From positions 3,550,001 to 3,614,000 of the forward strand of contig CANJKZ010000137.1 in the NCBI GenBank assembly GCA_947471745.1: a stretch of 64,000 bases of DNA, read 5' to 3'. Origin of the DNA: Closterium sp. Naga37s-1. Lineage: Eukaryota; Streptophyta; Zygnematophyceae; Desmidiales; Closteriaceae. Of this stretch, positions 53,816 through 63,735 are shown piece by piece. Below the pieces are notes generated by a model that saw only the letters and a program-made list of their open reading frames with translations, made no database searches and was not told where the DNA came from. Both the position numbers and the translations under genes were made by a program. Position 1 is the first letter of the stretch, and every line of letters starts with the position of its first letter.

Positions 53816-55033
53816 ATGGGACACCCAAGCAACACAACGTTAAACAACACGATAAGAGCCTCGCTGCTTCTAACCGACGGCAGAGAACTTCAGCGAGTTC
53901 GCGGAACATGTTTCACCGGCCCCGAAGCCGACCTACCTCATCGGCCGTTCGTCCCTCACCACAACCCGAGCGCTCAAGAAAAAGTCTACAGCGACATCCT
54001 GTATGCTCGTACACACGGACAAGGAGCATATAATTACGTTATCACGTTCATCGACGCCGCCACCCGATACGTCTGACATCTCAATCTTCCAGGCCACGAC
54101 ATGGCCTTCGTAGCCTTCGTCGCCTGGCTTCCATTAGCAGAACGAGAATCAGGAGTGAAGCTGAAAAGCTTCCCGTCAGACGGGGGAGGGGAATATCAGT
54201 CACAGAGGTTCAAGCAGTACCTGGCAGAACGAGGCATCAAGCGACTCATCTCGCTTCCCTACGCCCATCAACAACAAGGCATGGCAGAAAGGATGATCAG
54301 GACCCTCCAGAACACCATGCGCAAGCTACTACGTGGCATGCGGCTACCTGAAAGCCAATGGCCTAAAGCGATGGACCACGCTGTAATGCTGCACAACTTG
54401 CTCTCATTATCATCGCTTCGAAACAACGCATCACCGTATCTGCTGTGGACAGGAAAATTGGGCAGCACAAAAATGTTACGAGTTTTTGGGTGCATGGTAC
54501 AGTACCGGCCTCCAACTGCACGAGTCGGCCGATTCTCACAACACACACAGTGGGGGCTACACCTGGGCATCGAAAAACGTTATAATGCGTGGAAGATTTT
54601 CGACGTCCACACGAAGGAAACAGTGGCAGCACGTGATGTAATTTTCTACGAACGACTCACCCTTCAGACGTACCTGGACAACCTAGAAGCCGAACGAGAC
54701 CTCACGGGCGGATTTTGTGGTGACCGAGCCTTCGCCACGGCAGCAGATAAAGCTGACTGGGACGAGCAGAACGTGGAAAGAGCTTCGGAGGAAGCCAGAC
54801 CTCTTCCGTACTGCTCGGTGGACATCCCAATGGACGACGACAACCCTCGCGAAAGTGTCAACGCCGAAGTCAACCACGACTTCGCCGACAACGGTTACGT
54901 TACACCCCAACTGGTCGACACCAACATTTCCAAACGCATAGGACCTAATTTCTTACCTGATCCAGAAGCGGGAGACGAAGTAGCTTATCCAGAGGACGCA
55001 AATCTCCCTTGCTACACACAGAGTGGGCTGTAG
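53816..55033 (+). pseudogene. Copia 2 integrase, one stop
   Basis: GHPSNTTLNNTIRASLL, first Asp in VYSDILYARTHGQG, TGA 54,074-54,076 (RYV*HLN). Then SDGGGEYQSQRFKQYL and AHQQQGMAERMIRTLQ complete the DDE. The C-terminal region (MLRVFGCMVQYRPPTA, ARDVIFYERLTLQTYL) is open to 55,033. Confidence 0.9.
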
Positions 55034-55928
55034 ATACTGGGACTCGTCACCGCCGTCCACGGAGCAGCGCCGCCGAAGGAGCCTGCCACGGTTCAGCAGG
55101 CTCTGGGGGGGGAGCACAAGGAAAAATGGCGCAAAGCCATGGACAGGGAATTGAAGGCGTTAGAAGACAGAAATCACACCGTACCGCTACACCGACGGAA
55201 ATCACACCTCTCTGCTCAAACCCGCCGGCATACGCGACTACCAGCGAAAGCTGGGATGTCTACTCTTTGCAGCCGTTACCTGCCGACCGGACCTATCGTA
55301 CTCAGCGAGCCAACTCGCCACCTACCTCAAGAAGCCTGAAGCGGATCACATGGCCGAACTAAACCGCGCTCTTCACTACCTCGTCAGCACTCCGACGATC
55401 GGCCTAACCTACCACAAAAGCTGAACCACGACGCCCAAGCTAATCGGCTGCGTGGATGCTGGCCACGCCGGCGACTCTGATAACAGGCGATTGCGCACCG
55501 TCTACATCTACCGACTCGAGCCTATCGGGCCTATCTCGTAGCAGTCGAGCAAACAAGAGTTAATTGCTCTCTCCTCAGCTGAAGTAGAATATATCGCACT
55601 ATGCTCAGCCACCAAGGAAGGATTGTACCTTCGCAAACTGCTGGAAGAAGCGAAGCGGGCTCAGTTACCCAGCTTCTCCCTGTTGTGCAACAACCAATCA
55701 GCAATACGCATAGCGAACAAGAACGGGTTCGCGAACCAAACGAAGCACATCGCCCTGCGATACTTCTTCGTGAAAGACGAGATCGAGAAGGGGAGACTCG
55801 AGTTATCCTACTGCCCCACATCCGAGATGGCAGCTAAAAACTTGACCAAGAAACTCGGAAAGCAGAAGTTCGAGTACTGCATGCTGCTGACTGGACAAGG
55901 CCACGTCACCAGCAACGACACTCCATAA
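55034..55928 (+). pseudogene. Copia 2 residual RT and RNase H (RT core deleted)
   Basis: The RT start (EKWRKAMDRELKALEDRN, about 55,115-55,175) passes within tens of bases to the late connection domain (KLGCLLFAAVTCRPDLSYSA). The YVDD palm and fingers, normally about 1 kb, are absent. RNase H follows: LSSAEVEYIALCSATKEGL, LLCNNQSAIRIANKN and KHIALRYFFVKDE. Stops at 55,422 (TGA) and 55,539 (TAG) sit where Trp is expected. Confidence 0.88.
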
Positions 55929-55939
55929 GCGAAGGGGAG

Positions 55940-56385
55940 TGTTGGAAACAAGTAGTTTAACGCTTCTGATGTGTCGGAACATCGAACTGCAAACGAGGCA
56001 CGTTACAGCGAAGCAACGGCGAGTCAATCAAGGAGGTTGACAAAACGTAACAGCTGGAGGTTACGCGAAGGTCAAAGGTCGGCGACCTTTGACTTGACGA
56101 AAGGCAGCGCGATAGCAAGGACACAAAACTGACTCGGTATTGAGCAGTTGCCCGAGTCGTCGTTGTATCGAACCGCAACAACAACAAAACAGTTAAAATG
56201 CATCTCTTCGTATTCTCTGTAATCCTATAATAAACCTTGTTTTACTTAGCTATAATCAATCTCTTACTCTCACACACTAGTGCAAGGTGGCTCAATTGTT
56301 CACTAAGAACGCTTCCGCGATTACAACATTCTTACTCAGGGTCTTAGCCTTTGAAAAGATCCTAAGGGAATTTCTCAGCCCAACA
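55940..56385 (+). repeat. Copia 2 3' LTR
   Basis: 446 bp; differs from the 5' LTR by about 25 substitutions and small indels. Confidence 0.95.
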
Positions 56386-56390
56386 CTGGT

Positions 56391-56580
56391 AACTCGCGCT
56401 TAGAGCCTCCGCCTCGACACTTTCCCGACCTCAGTCACAGGCCCGTCGCGCGTCAGCCATAGTTCGTTACCGTAACCACTGTGGCCTTCACTATTTAGTT
56501 CTCGCTCATTCCTTCGCTCATTGTAGTGTTTTGCCTCGACAGTGCAATTCTCGCTCGCTCACTCAATTGCACTCGTAACA
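56391..56580 (+). repeat. Gypsy 2 3' LTR, right part
   Basis: 190 bp matching the end of the 5' LTR; ends CTCGTAACA then TSD catac. Confidence 0.93.
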
Positions 56581-57303
56581 CATACCTCTAGGGCCCAAAA
56601 TTGGTTAAGGCCCACCCTGGGGAATCAGGGTTCCAGCCCCTCCTTACCCTGACTCGTAGGGTAAAATTTTCCGTACCCTGTTGGCAGCAAGGTAAATCTA
56701 CCATTACACTGATTTGAGCAAGGTATATCTAAACTTAGCCTGTTTTCAATGTTGTTTTGTCCTTTTAGTAGTTTCATAAGTAAAAACATCGTAGCACACA
56801 AAACACAACTACTCAGTGGGCCCTGACTCGGTGCCACCCCCACTGCCAACTACTTGACGCGTAGGACAGCACGATGCTGTCCTTGACGCGCAACTCTGCT
56901 CAGCTGGCAGTGGGTGTGGCGTGGTGTCGCACCATGCGGGGGTGCGTTGGCAGTCCAGTAACTAAGAAGGCGCATCGCGTGCCGCCGAAAACATTACACG
57001 GTTTCCCGCCCGTGGACACAAGCGACAACGATGGCAGTGTGAGAGTGGTACAGTTTGTCAGCACGCGGATTATGGCCTGATCCGCGCAAAAAAAAAAAAA
57101 TCGGTATCAGGGTAGTGTACACACAACCCTAATACCGTCAGGCTAACTGTAAATCCTACCAGTGTAAAAAAATACGAACTCTTTTTTGCGGAAGGGTAAC
57201 TTTCGTTGAATCCTGATTTTGACAGGGCAATCCTGAAAAAAAACGGCCAGCCCCTAGGGTAATCAAGACAATTTACCCTGATATTTTGGGCCCTGCATAC
57301 CTC
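56581..57303. mobile_element. hAT-like non-autonomous DNA transposon (707 bp)
   Basis: Element 56,589-57,295 has terminal inverted repeats TAGGGCCCAAAAT / CAGGGCCCAAAAT (12 identical bases) and an 8-bp target duplication catacctc (56,581-56,588 and 57,296-57,303). Eight-bp duplications and (C/T)AGGG termini are typical of hAT. Subterminal ccctg/caggg words recur, as hAT transposases need. A hairpin lies at 56,837-56,914 (arms cccactgcca/tggcagtggg, inner gacagcacgatgctgtc). No transposase coding. Confidence 0.88.
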
Positions 57304-57427
57304 TACTTTTCAGCTGTATCATGGTTTCATTATTAGGGCACAGATTTGGTTGGATATTATCCGAAACAGCAACATATGAAAATGAAATCCTTCACAGACC
57401 AATACAGATTATTTTTTGTCTTACATG

Positions 57428-57560
57428 TGTCAGAACTATGCATTTATATGCTCTAGGCTGTAGTGGGGCACTCCTTATGGGGTACAGCCCAATTAGGTTT
57501 TGCATATACAAACCCTGTACTGCTGTCATTCTAGTCATTCTTGATTCCTACATTCTGACA
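57428..57560 (+). repeat. Copia 4 5' LTR
   Basis: 133 bp from TGTCAGAACTATGC to CATTCTGACA, whose ends are mutually inverted (TGTCAGAA/TTCTGACA). It is directly followed by TGGTTTCAGAGCAGG, a primer-binding-like site. The partner LTR is outside the window. Confidence 0.75.
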
Positions 57561-58231
57561 TGGTTTCAGAGCAGGTTCCCTGGTGGGGAACGTTTTTTTT
57601 AGGGCCCACCACGATTAAAAAAAAAAATCCTGCCCTGCCCGAAGCGCGCCTCGCACCTGCCTCACCTGCGCCGTCGCGCGCCCTGCCCTACTGCCGCCCG
57701 TAGCGGCCCTGCCCTCCCGGCCCGTCGCGGCCCTGCCCTAACGGCCCGTTGCGGCCCTTACCTAGCCGCCCGTCGCGGCCCTGCCCTGTCGCCGCCCGTC
57801 GCGGCCCTGCCCTGCAGCCGCCCGTCGCCGCCTGACCCAGCCGTCCGTCACAGCCCTGCAGCCGCCCGTCGCGGCCCTGCAGCCGCCCTGTCGCATCCTT
57901 GCCCTGCTGCCGCCCCGTCGCGGCCCTGCTCTACCGCCGTCTCGTCGCGGCCCTGCCCTGCTGCTGCCCCATCGCGACCCTGCTCTGCCGCCTCGTCGCA
58001 GCCCTGCCCTACCCGCCAGTCGCGGCCCTGCCCTCCACCCGCCCCTGGTAAGCGTCCGCCCTGCCAAGCGCGCCGCTGCGCCCGCCTGCCTGCTGCGCCG
58101 CGCCGCCCAGCCGAGCCGCGCCGCCCTGCCGAGTCGCGCCGCCCTGCCCAGCCGCGCCGCCCTGCCGAGCCGCACCACTCTGCCGAGCCGCGCCGCCCTG
58201 CCCTACTACTACTACTGCTGCTACTGTCGCC
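57561..58231 (+). other. Copia 4 primer site and GC-rich leader
   Basis: Primer-binding-like TGGTTTCAGAGCAGG at 57,561-57,575, then about 550 bp built from degenerate gccgcccgtcgcggccctg words, ending in actactactactgctgctac before the gag ATG. A leader of the same composition ends copia 3 at the right edge. Confidence 0.7.
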
Positions 58232-58680
58232 ATGGCTAGCCCTACTGTTCTTACCTCCGACGCCTCTGTTGCACCTGCTGCCGATGCTGATAGTACGGTT
58301 CGCTCGCAGTGGACTACTCGTGACGTTGTTGCTCGCCTTGGTGTTCGTAGTCACCGGCCGTCTGCTGAGCGCGCGCACTTTCGCCAGTACAAGACTGCTA
58401 AGTCTTTGTATGACGCTCTCGTCGCACGCTACTCCTCCCCTGCCACTGCTGCCCTCAGACGTCTCATGCTTCCGTACTTGTTCCCTGACCTGGCCGCCTT
58501 TGCCACAGTCGCTGACCTCATCACTCACCTCCGCACTAGTCACACCCGCTACAGCGCTGCGCTTCCCCCCGAGTTTTGCGCCAAGAACCCACCCCCCATG
58601 TACATCACCCTCTTCTACCTAGTCACCCGTCTCCCTGACTCTCTTCGCTCAGTCAGGGACCTCTTTCTCTCCCTTTGCCT
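58232..58680 (+). pseudogene. Copia 4 gag N-terminal part, cut by copia 3
   Basis: MASPTVLTSDASVAPAADAD, then QWTTRDVVARLGVRSHRPSA, YKTAKSLYDALVARYSSPAT, LMLPYLFPDLAAFATVADLI and TRLPDSLRSVRDLFLSLC, open until the copia 3 LTR begins at 58,681. The remainder is displaced beyond the right edge. Confidence 0.85.
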
Positions 58681-58804
58681 TGTAAAGATAGAGGAATGAA
58701 TGAACTAGAACAAGGTTGGGTACAAGTAGGAAACCCTAGGAAACTGTACCCCTTAGTGTCTACCCCACTATAGCCTAGACAAGCTATATGATGAATGTTT
58801 GACA
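58681..58804 (-). repeat. Copia 3 3' LTR
   Basis: 124 bp with TG/CA ends; abuts the truncated copia 4 gag. Bases 58,805-59,008 between it and the RNase H stop contain TATA-like atatatatat tracts. Confidence 0.7.
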
Positions 58805-59008
58805 CACCCCCATAGGCAAAGTGGGGGAGAACAAGAGGTCACAAGACCAGTCAAGCAAAGCACAGCAAGCTCAAGGTGGATCACAACGTCACCACACATT
58901 CCGAGCACAAGTTCAAAGGCCACAAGGCCAGTTCACAAGCAGGATTATATATATATAAAGGTAAACATGCAAGTGCAGGTATATATATAGATCACAGTAC
59001 AGGCAAAG

Positions 59009-61384
59009 TCAAGAAGTGAGCAAGTGAGGCCAAGTAGGCACAAGACCTAACATAGTACAGAAGCGCTGATGATCACAAGGCTGAAGTGCCTTGGTGAAGA
59101 TATCAGCAGTGTTGGCCCGAGAGGCCACGTAAGCAAGGCGCAGCTGACCACGCTGCTGCAGCTCACGAGCAAGGAAGTAGCGAAGAGCAATGTGCTTCGT
59201 TCTGTGCTCCCGACACAAGGCCAGCATGGCCTTGTTGTCTACATACAGAACTGGAGGAGAACGAGGCGGCTCTCCCAGGTCAGTCAGCAGGTAGGTGAGC
59301 CAGCGTAACTCCTTTGCAGCCATGGCCCCTGTGTAGATCTCAGCCTCACAGCTGGAGCTGAGAACAGAAGACGAGCGGGTAGACCGCCACGAAACAGAGC
59401 CGGAACCAAGGCTGAAGGTGTAACCCTGTGACGACCGCTGCGTAGCCAGGTCGTCAACCCAAGACGCATCTGCGTGACCAGTGAGGACCACTGGACTCCG
59501 CCCTCCAAGCACTAGCCCCATGCCCGACGTACTGCACAAGTAGCGCAACACCCTCTTCGCTGCAGCCATGTGCTCTGGTCGGTGTCTCCCAGGAGCAACA
59601 TAGCGTGCTAAGATGCTAAGAGGGTATGCCAGGTCAGGTCGAGTGCAGGTCATCAGGTACATGAGGCAGCCAACAAGCTCTGGGTACGGGCCACTCGGCT
59701 CTACGGACTCATCCGAAGGCAGAGCTGAGAGCGAGTGGCGAATAGACAGAGGAGTGGCCTTAGGCGAGGAGTACGTGAAGTCGAAGCGCTGAAGGACCTG
59801 CTCCACCATGTGTGACTGAGTCAGGGTAATGGTGCGCCGTGCTCTGTCCTGGGTGATCTGCAGGCCAAGATAGCTGCGCAACTCACCCAGGTCTGTGCTC
59901 GTGTGTCTCTTCTGCAGCTCGGACTTCACGTGGGCGAGTCCAGCAGTGTCAGCAGTAGCAAAGACCAAGCTGTCGATGTACACGAGGATGTAGAACGGCG
60001 GCAAGGAGGTGTCGGTCCGTAGAAACAGCGACGGGTCGGCAGTAGAAGGAGCAAACCCAAGGGCCGCAAGCGTAGTCCTCAGTGTGTCGTGCCACTCACG
60101 GGGCGCCTGGCGTAGACCGTAGACTGGCCGCCGGAGGCTCCACTGGGTACCAGGAGGAAACGACCCAGTGAAGCCAGGTGGGCGGCGTAGCCAGATCTCC
60201 TCGTGCAGGCTGCCCTGTAGGAAAGCAGTGCTGAAGTCAAGGGAGTGAAGCTCGTAGTCACGCTGAGCGGCTATGTGCAGCAGCACCCGAAGAGTGGTCA
60301 TCTTCGGGGTGGGAGAGAAGGTCTGAAAGTAGTAAACTCCCTGCCGCTGACTGAAGCCTCGAGCCACGTAGCGCGCCTTGAAGACAGGCGGAGAACCCGG
60401 CGGCCGCTTCAACCTGAAAATCCACATGCCACTGACGATGTTCGCCCCAGGTGGGGGAACCTCGTCGACGTAGGTGCCTGTGGACTTCCAGGAAGCCATC
60501 TCTGCGTCCATGGCTGACTGCCACTGAGAGGAGTAGGGACCCTCTATCGCCTCTGCGTAAGAGCACGGGGTCGGGATGTCTGGTGCATCCGGGTCTCCCT
60601 CAGGGGCAACTAGCATGGACACGAGATGAGGCAAAGCAGCAGCAAAACACTGGAACTCCTCCTGCCTGTCCTCAAGGACGTCCGTGCTAAGAGCACACTC
60701 ACCCCCGACGGACGGAGGACAGACAGACTCAGACTCAGCAACAAGACTGGCGGCGTAGTCTAGACGACAGTGAGCAGCGAAGTCGACAAGCTCAGCAACT
60801 AAGGCAGACGCAGCAGTGGACTCAAAGGAACGGTCAGTGACAACAGTAGCCAGGAGACGCGTGATAGTAGGACTGGCAGCACGAAGGGAGTCAGACTCCG
60901 GGTCAGCAAGAGCGGGAAGAGAGGACTCTGGAGGAGACGGCAAAGGGACACGATGTGGAGCAGTGGAAGGACGCAGTGCCATCCGGTGCGTGCCCGGGAC
61001 CGCAGGAGGACGCTGACGCGGAACACGACGACCAGTACGAGTAGCACGAACAGGCGACGCAGGACGAGACTCGGGCTCACGACGCTCAGCAAGGCCTCCA
61101 GTAGGACCAGTGTAGGGAGAAGGAGCAGGCAGAGGGGAGGCCAGCTGGAGCTGTGACTCGGACTGGAGAGGCGGTGGACACCCTAAGGAAGGAGCAGGAC
61201 CAGTAGAAGGTGGAAGACCAAGAACCTGCTCAAGGAGCAGAACGAAGTACGGCCGTGGCCGCGCAGCACCTCCAGAACCAGCAGGGACAGCACCAGCACC
61301 CCCAGCGTCAGCGCCGACTCCAGCAGCTCCACCAGCTCCAGCAGCACCACCTGCTGCTCCAGAAGCGCCAACTCCAGCACCCAA
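59009..61384 (-). CDS. Copia 3 reverse transcriptase-RNase H, open frame with altered catalytic motif
   Basis: 791 codons open. Pro/Ala linker, then RT: SQWQSAMDAEMASWKSTGTY, FKARYVARGFSQRQGVYY, YELHSLDFSTAFLQGSLHEE, RRPVYGLRQAPREWHD and FYILVYIDSLVFATAD. The family motif YVDD is YIDS here, losing the second catalytic Asp. RNase H: LTGHADASWVDDLATQRSSQ, LSSSCEAEIYTGAMAAKELR, YVDNKAMLALC and KHIALRYFLARELQQRGQL. It ends TGA at 59,009. A long intact frame with a dead active site suggests recent loss, or constraint only on the frame. Confidence 0.9.
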   Translation of the reverse strand: MGAGVGASGAAGGAAGAGGAAGVGADAGGAGAVPAGSGGAARPRPYFVLLLEQVLGLPPSTGPAPSLGCPPPLQSESQLQLASPLPAPSPYTGPTGGLAERREPESRPASPVRATRTGRRVPRQRPPAVPGTHRMALRPSTAPHRVPLPSPPESSLPALADPESDSLRAASPTITRLLATVVTDRSFESTAASALVAELVDFAAHCRLDYAASLVAESESVCPPSVGGECALSTDVLEDRQEEFQCFAAALPHLVSMLVAPEGDPDAPDIPTPCSYAEAIEGPYSSQWQSAMDAEMASWKSTGTYVDEVPPPGANIVSGMWIFRLKRPPGSPPVFKARYVARGFSQRQGVYYFQTFSPTPKMTTLRVLLHIAAQRDYELHSLDFSTAFLQGSLHEEIWLRRPPGFTGSFPPGTQWSLRRPVYGLRQAPREWHDTLRTTLAALGFAPSTADPSLFLRTDTSLPPFYILVYIDSLVFATADTAGLAHVKSELQKRHTSTDLGELRSYLGLQITQDRARRTITLTQSHMVEQVLQRFDFTYSSPKATPLSIRHSLSALPSDESVEPSGPYPELVGCLMYLMTCTRPDLAYPLSILARYVAPGRHRPEHMAAAKRVLRYLCSTSGMGLVLGGRSPVVLTGHADASWVDDLATQRSSQGYTFSLGSGSVSWRSTRSSSVLSSSCEAEIYTGAMAAKELRWLTYLLTDLGEPPRSPPVLYVDNKAMLALCREHRTKHIALRYFLARELQQRGQLRLAYVASRANTADIFTKALQPCDHQRFCTMLGLVPTWPHLLTS

Positions 61385-62170
61385 AGGAGCACCGGCTCAA
61401 GCAGCACCTCCAGCTCCAGCACCTCCAGCAGCTCTAGCTCCAGCAGGACCACCGAAAGACGCAGGAGCTCCGGCTCCAGTACCTCCAGCAGCACCCACTC
61501 CAACAGCACCGCCAGCTCCAGCACCGCCAGCAGCTCCAGCACCAGTAGCACCACCAGGCCCAGCAGCTCCAGTACCTCCAGTACGAGCACCTCCGGGACC
61601 CGTGGCTCCAGCACCCCCAGCAGCAGCAGAACCTCTAGCGTCGGCAGCACCACCAGCTCCAGCAGCACGGCTCCAGCGCCGAGCAAACCACTCGCGCAGC
61701 TGCTGTGGAGAGAGTGGCTCCCGCCGGGACGAAGCACCCGAAGGACCTCCAGGCTCAGCACCTCCAGACTCCACACGCGCAGGCTCAGCACCCTCAGGCT
61801 CCGCACCCCCAGACTCAGCAAACCGGTGGTGGTCAGCGCCAGCAGCAGCAGCAGCAGCAGCGAACTCGTGAGATCCCCCCCCCTCAGCAGCTTCGTGAGT
61901 GGTACGCTGCACGCCAGCGGGGTGGGGGTACTGGTCCGTGCACCTACGTCCTACGCACCGGCGTCCGCGCGGGTGAGCCGTGCGGGGGTGCGCACTCCAT
62001 CCAGCGCTGCTTTGGCCGCCTGACGGACGCTTGGGCTCAGCACCCCCAGACTCAGCACCCCCAGGCTCCGCACGCTCAGGCTCAGCACCCCCAGACCCGG
62101 CACCCGCAGGCTCAGCACCCCTAGCAGCACCAAAATCAACAGCTACCTCGACAGGCTCGACTGCGTCTAC
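61385..62170 (-). other. Copia 3 Gly/Ala/Glu-rich polyprotein linker
   Basis: Low-complexity coding linker between integrase and RT: repeated GAGGAAGAGG-type and GGAEPGGAEP-type words with REPLSPQQLREWFARRWS in the middle. One stop near 61,396 and a foreign segment at about 61,822-62,031 interrupt it. Confidence 0.7.
61822..62031 (+). other. Plus-strand copia gag fragment embedded in copia 3
   Basis: Read on the plus strand it gives GGGQRQQQQQQQRTREIPPP, QQLREWYAARQRGGGTGPCT, TGVRAGEPCGGAHSIQRCFG and RLTDAW, a copia gag C-terminal segment, opposite to the surrounding minus-strand pol. Both flanks return to the linker reading. About 210 bp. Confidence 0.72.
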
Positions 62171-63256
62171 CTAGGACACACCTGAGGGGGCAGGATCCTG
62201 AGGGGGGAGGGGGTCTACCGGGGGGGGACCTGGCGCGAGAAAGAGCGGCGGGGGGGGGAGGGGGGTAGCGCGGTAGGGGAAGAGACGGTAGTAAGGAACC
62301 GACTCGTCAAACGTGACGTCCTGGGAGGACAGAATACGGCGCGAGGTGGGGTGGTAAAACTGCCAACCAGGCGCGTCAGGGGGGAAGCCAAGGAAGACGC
62401 AGGGAACAGCACGGGAGGACAGCTTGTCCGCAGACAAGTCGCGGACGAAAGATCGAGATCCCAAGACACGGAACGCAGACGCATCGCCAACCTTCCCCGT
62501 CCACCGCAAAGTAGGGGAGGTCTCCGGCAGGGAGACCCGGAGCTGAAGGTTGAACTGATGCGCCGCGTACTGAACCGCAAACGGCCACAGAAAATGGGGA
62601 GCAGCCGCATGGATCATGGACGTACGAGCGACGTCCATGACCATGCCAATGCGGCGCTCAGCAATCCCATTTTGCTGTGGAGAGGCCGGAAGCGTGAACA
62701 TCTGGCGGATGCCCTCCGCACGACAGAAGGCTCGCAGAAGGTCGGAGGAAAACTCCCCACCTCTGTCGGAGTGCAGACGCAGAACAGGAAAGTCCGAGCC
62801 GAAACTCTCTCTGAGCTGGAGACGGGCAGCGCGGATCTAGTCGATCAACACCTCAGTGACCTCACCCTTGTGGCGCAAGGGGAAGACTGTGGTGTAGCGC
62901 GAGTAATCGTTAACCACCAGCAGGAAGTAACGCTCGTGACCCTGTCCACGGACGCGGGCTGGGCCCCACACGTCCATGTGGAGAGTCTGCAGCGGAGCCT
63001 CTGTCGGAGGAAACTCGGAGGAGTGAGGAGCGGCGCGCTGCCGCCCCTTGACGCAGGGAACGCAGGTAGGGGCAGGCCCTGGGGGAAGGGGAGGGAGGGA
63101 CCGGGGGAGACCAGAGACAAGGACACGGGAAGCCATGCCTTGGAGACGAGGCAGGGAGGGGTGACCAAGGCGGTGGTGCCAGAGGAGAGTCTGGTGAGAC
63201 AGGAGACGACACGAGCAGGGGGGCAGACTCAGGACCAGACCTGGACGCTGCAGCAA
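62171..63256 (-). pseudogene. Copia 3 integrase, one stop
   Basis: LLWHHRLGHPSLPRLQGMAS and CVPCVKGRQRAAPH (HHCC), LHMDVWGPARVRGQGHERYF (first Asp), TAG 62,837-62,839, then LRLHSDRGGEFSSDLLRAF and PASPQQNGIAERRIGMVMD (DDE complete), and ASAFRVLGSRSFVRDLSADK. The stop stands where Trp is expected. The C-terminus ends DPLPPQDPAPSGVS. Confidence 0.9.
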
Positions 63257-63735
63257 ACACCTGACCCGACGCAGCTACCTGACCAGACGCAGTGCCCAGA
63301 GGAGACTCGGTAGTCAGTGTGTACAGGCTCGACCCCGGCTGACGGGTAAACGTGGCCAAGTGTCGGCCCGTCCGAGCACACGTGCAGTGGGTCACTCGCT
63401 GACTCGGGGTAAACTCTGTACGCCAAGCGTACCACTCACGAAGCTGCTGGGGTGTGAGGGACTCGCGCGGACGACGCTGCAGCTGCATCCGTAGCAGCAG
63501 TAGCAGTAGTAGCCGCAGTAGTAGCAGTAGCAGCAGTAGCAGTAGTAGCAGCGCGGCCACCCCTACAACCCCAACTAGCGTACCACTCACGAAGCGGCTG
63601 GGGCGTCAGGGACTCACGCGGACGGCGTTGGAGCTGCATCTGGCCACGCCAGGAGCAGCAGTAGTAGTAGAAAGAGCAGTAGCAGCAGGAGCAGCAGTAA
63701 CAGCAGTAGCAGCAATAGCAGCACGGGCAGGGCAG
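63257..63735 (-). pseudogene. Copia 3 gag tail joined to post-protease segment
   Basis: Two copies of RRPRESLTPQ(Q/P)LREWYA (63,583-63,640 and 63,430-63,480) separated by a cagcagtagtagcag-type triplet tract are joined to CARTGRHLATFTRQPGSSLY, a region normally after the protease. Gag core and the DSG protease site are deleted between them. Confidence 0.75.

Larger units (their letters stand above)
50981..56390 (+). mobile_element. Ty1/copia element 2, complete ends, RT core deleted
   Basis: 5,400-bp element 50,986-56,385 within the gypsy 2 3' LTR, TSD ctggt at 50,981-50,985 and 56,386-56,390. LTRs 50,986-51,425 and 55,940-56,385 both start TGTTGGAAACAAG and end CAGCCCAACA. About 25 differences by eye (5-6%) suggest an old insertion. 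PBS TGGTATGAGAGCC directly follows the 5' LTR and GCGAAGGGGAG precedes the 3' LTR. Gag, protease and integrase are present; most RT is deleted. Confidence 0.95.
47529..56585 (+). mobile_element. Ty3/gypsy element 2, internally deleted, hosting a nested copia
   Basis: TSD catac at 47,529-47,533 and 56,581-56,585. 5' LTR 47,534-47,876 (343 bp, TGTAAGG...GTAACA), primer-binding-like TTGGTATTCAGAGC at about 47,878. 3' LTR is split into 50,833-50,985 and 56,391-56,580, whose lengths sum to 343. Without the nested element it is about 3.6 kb. The RT active site, RNase H and most of integrase are deleted, so it could only move with help. Bases 47,280-47,528 to its left are featureless. Confidence 0.93.

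Noticed and set aside
56874-57080. Coding gene inside the hAT-like element
   Set aside because: Short frame spanning a hairpin, no transposase motif, bounded by subterminal repeats.
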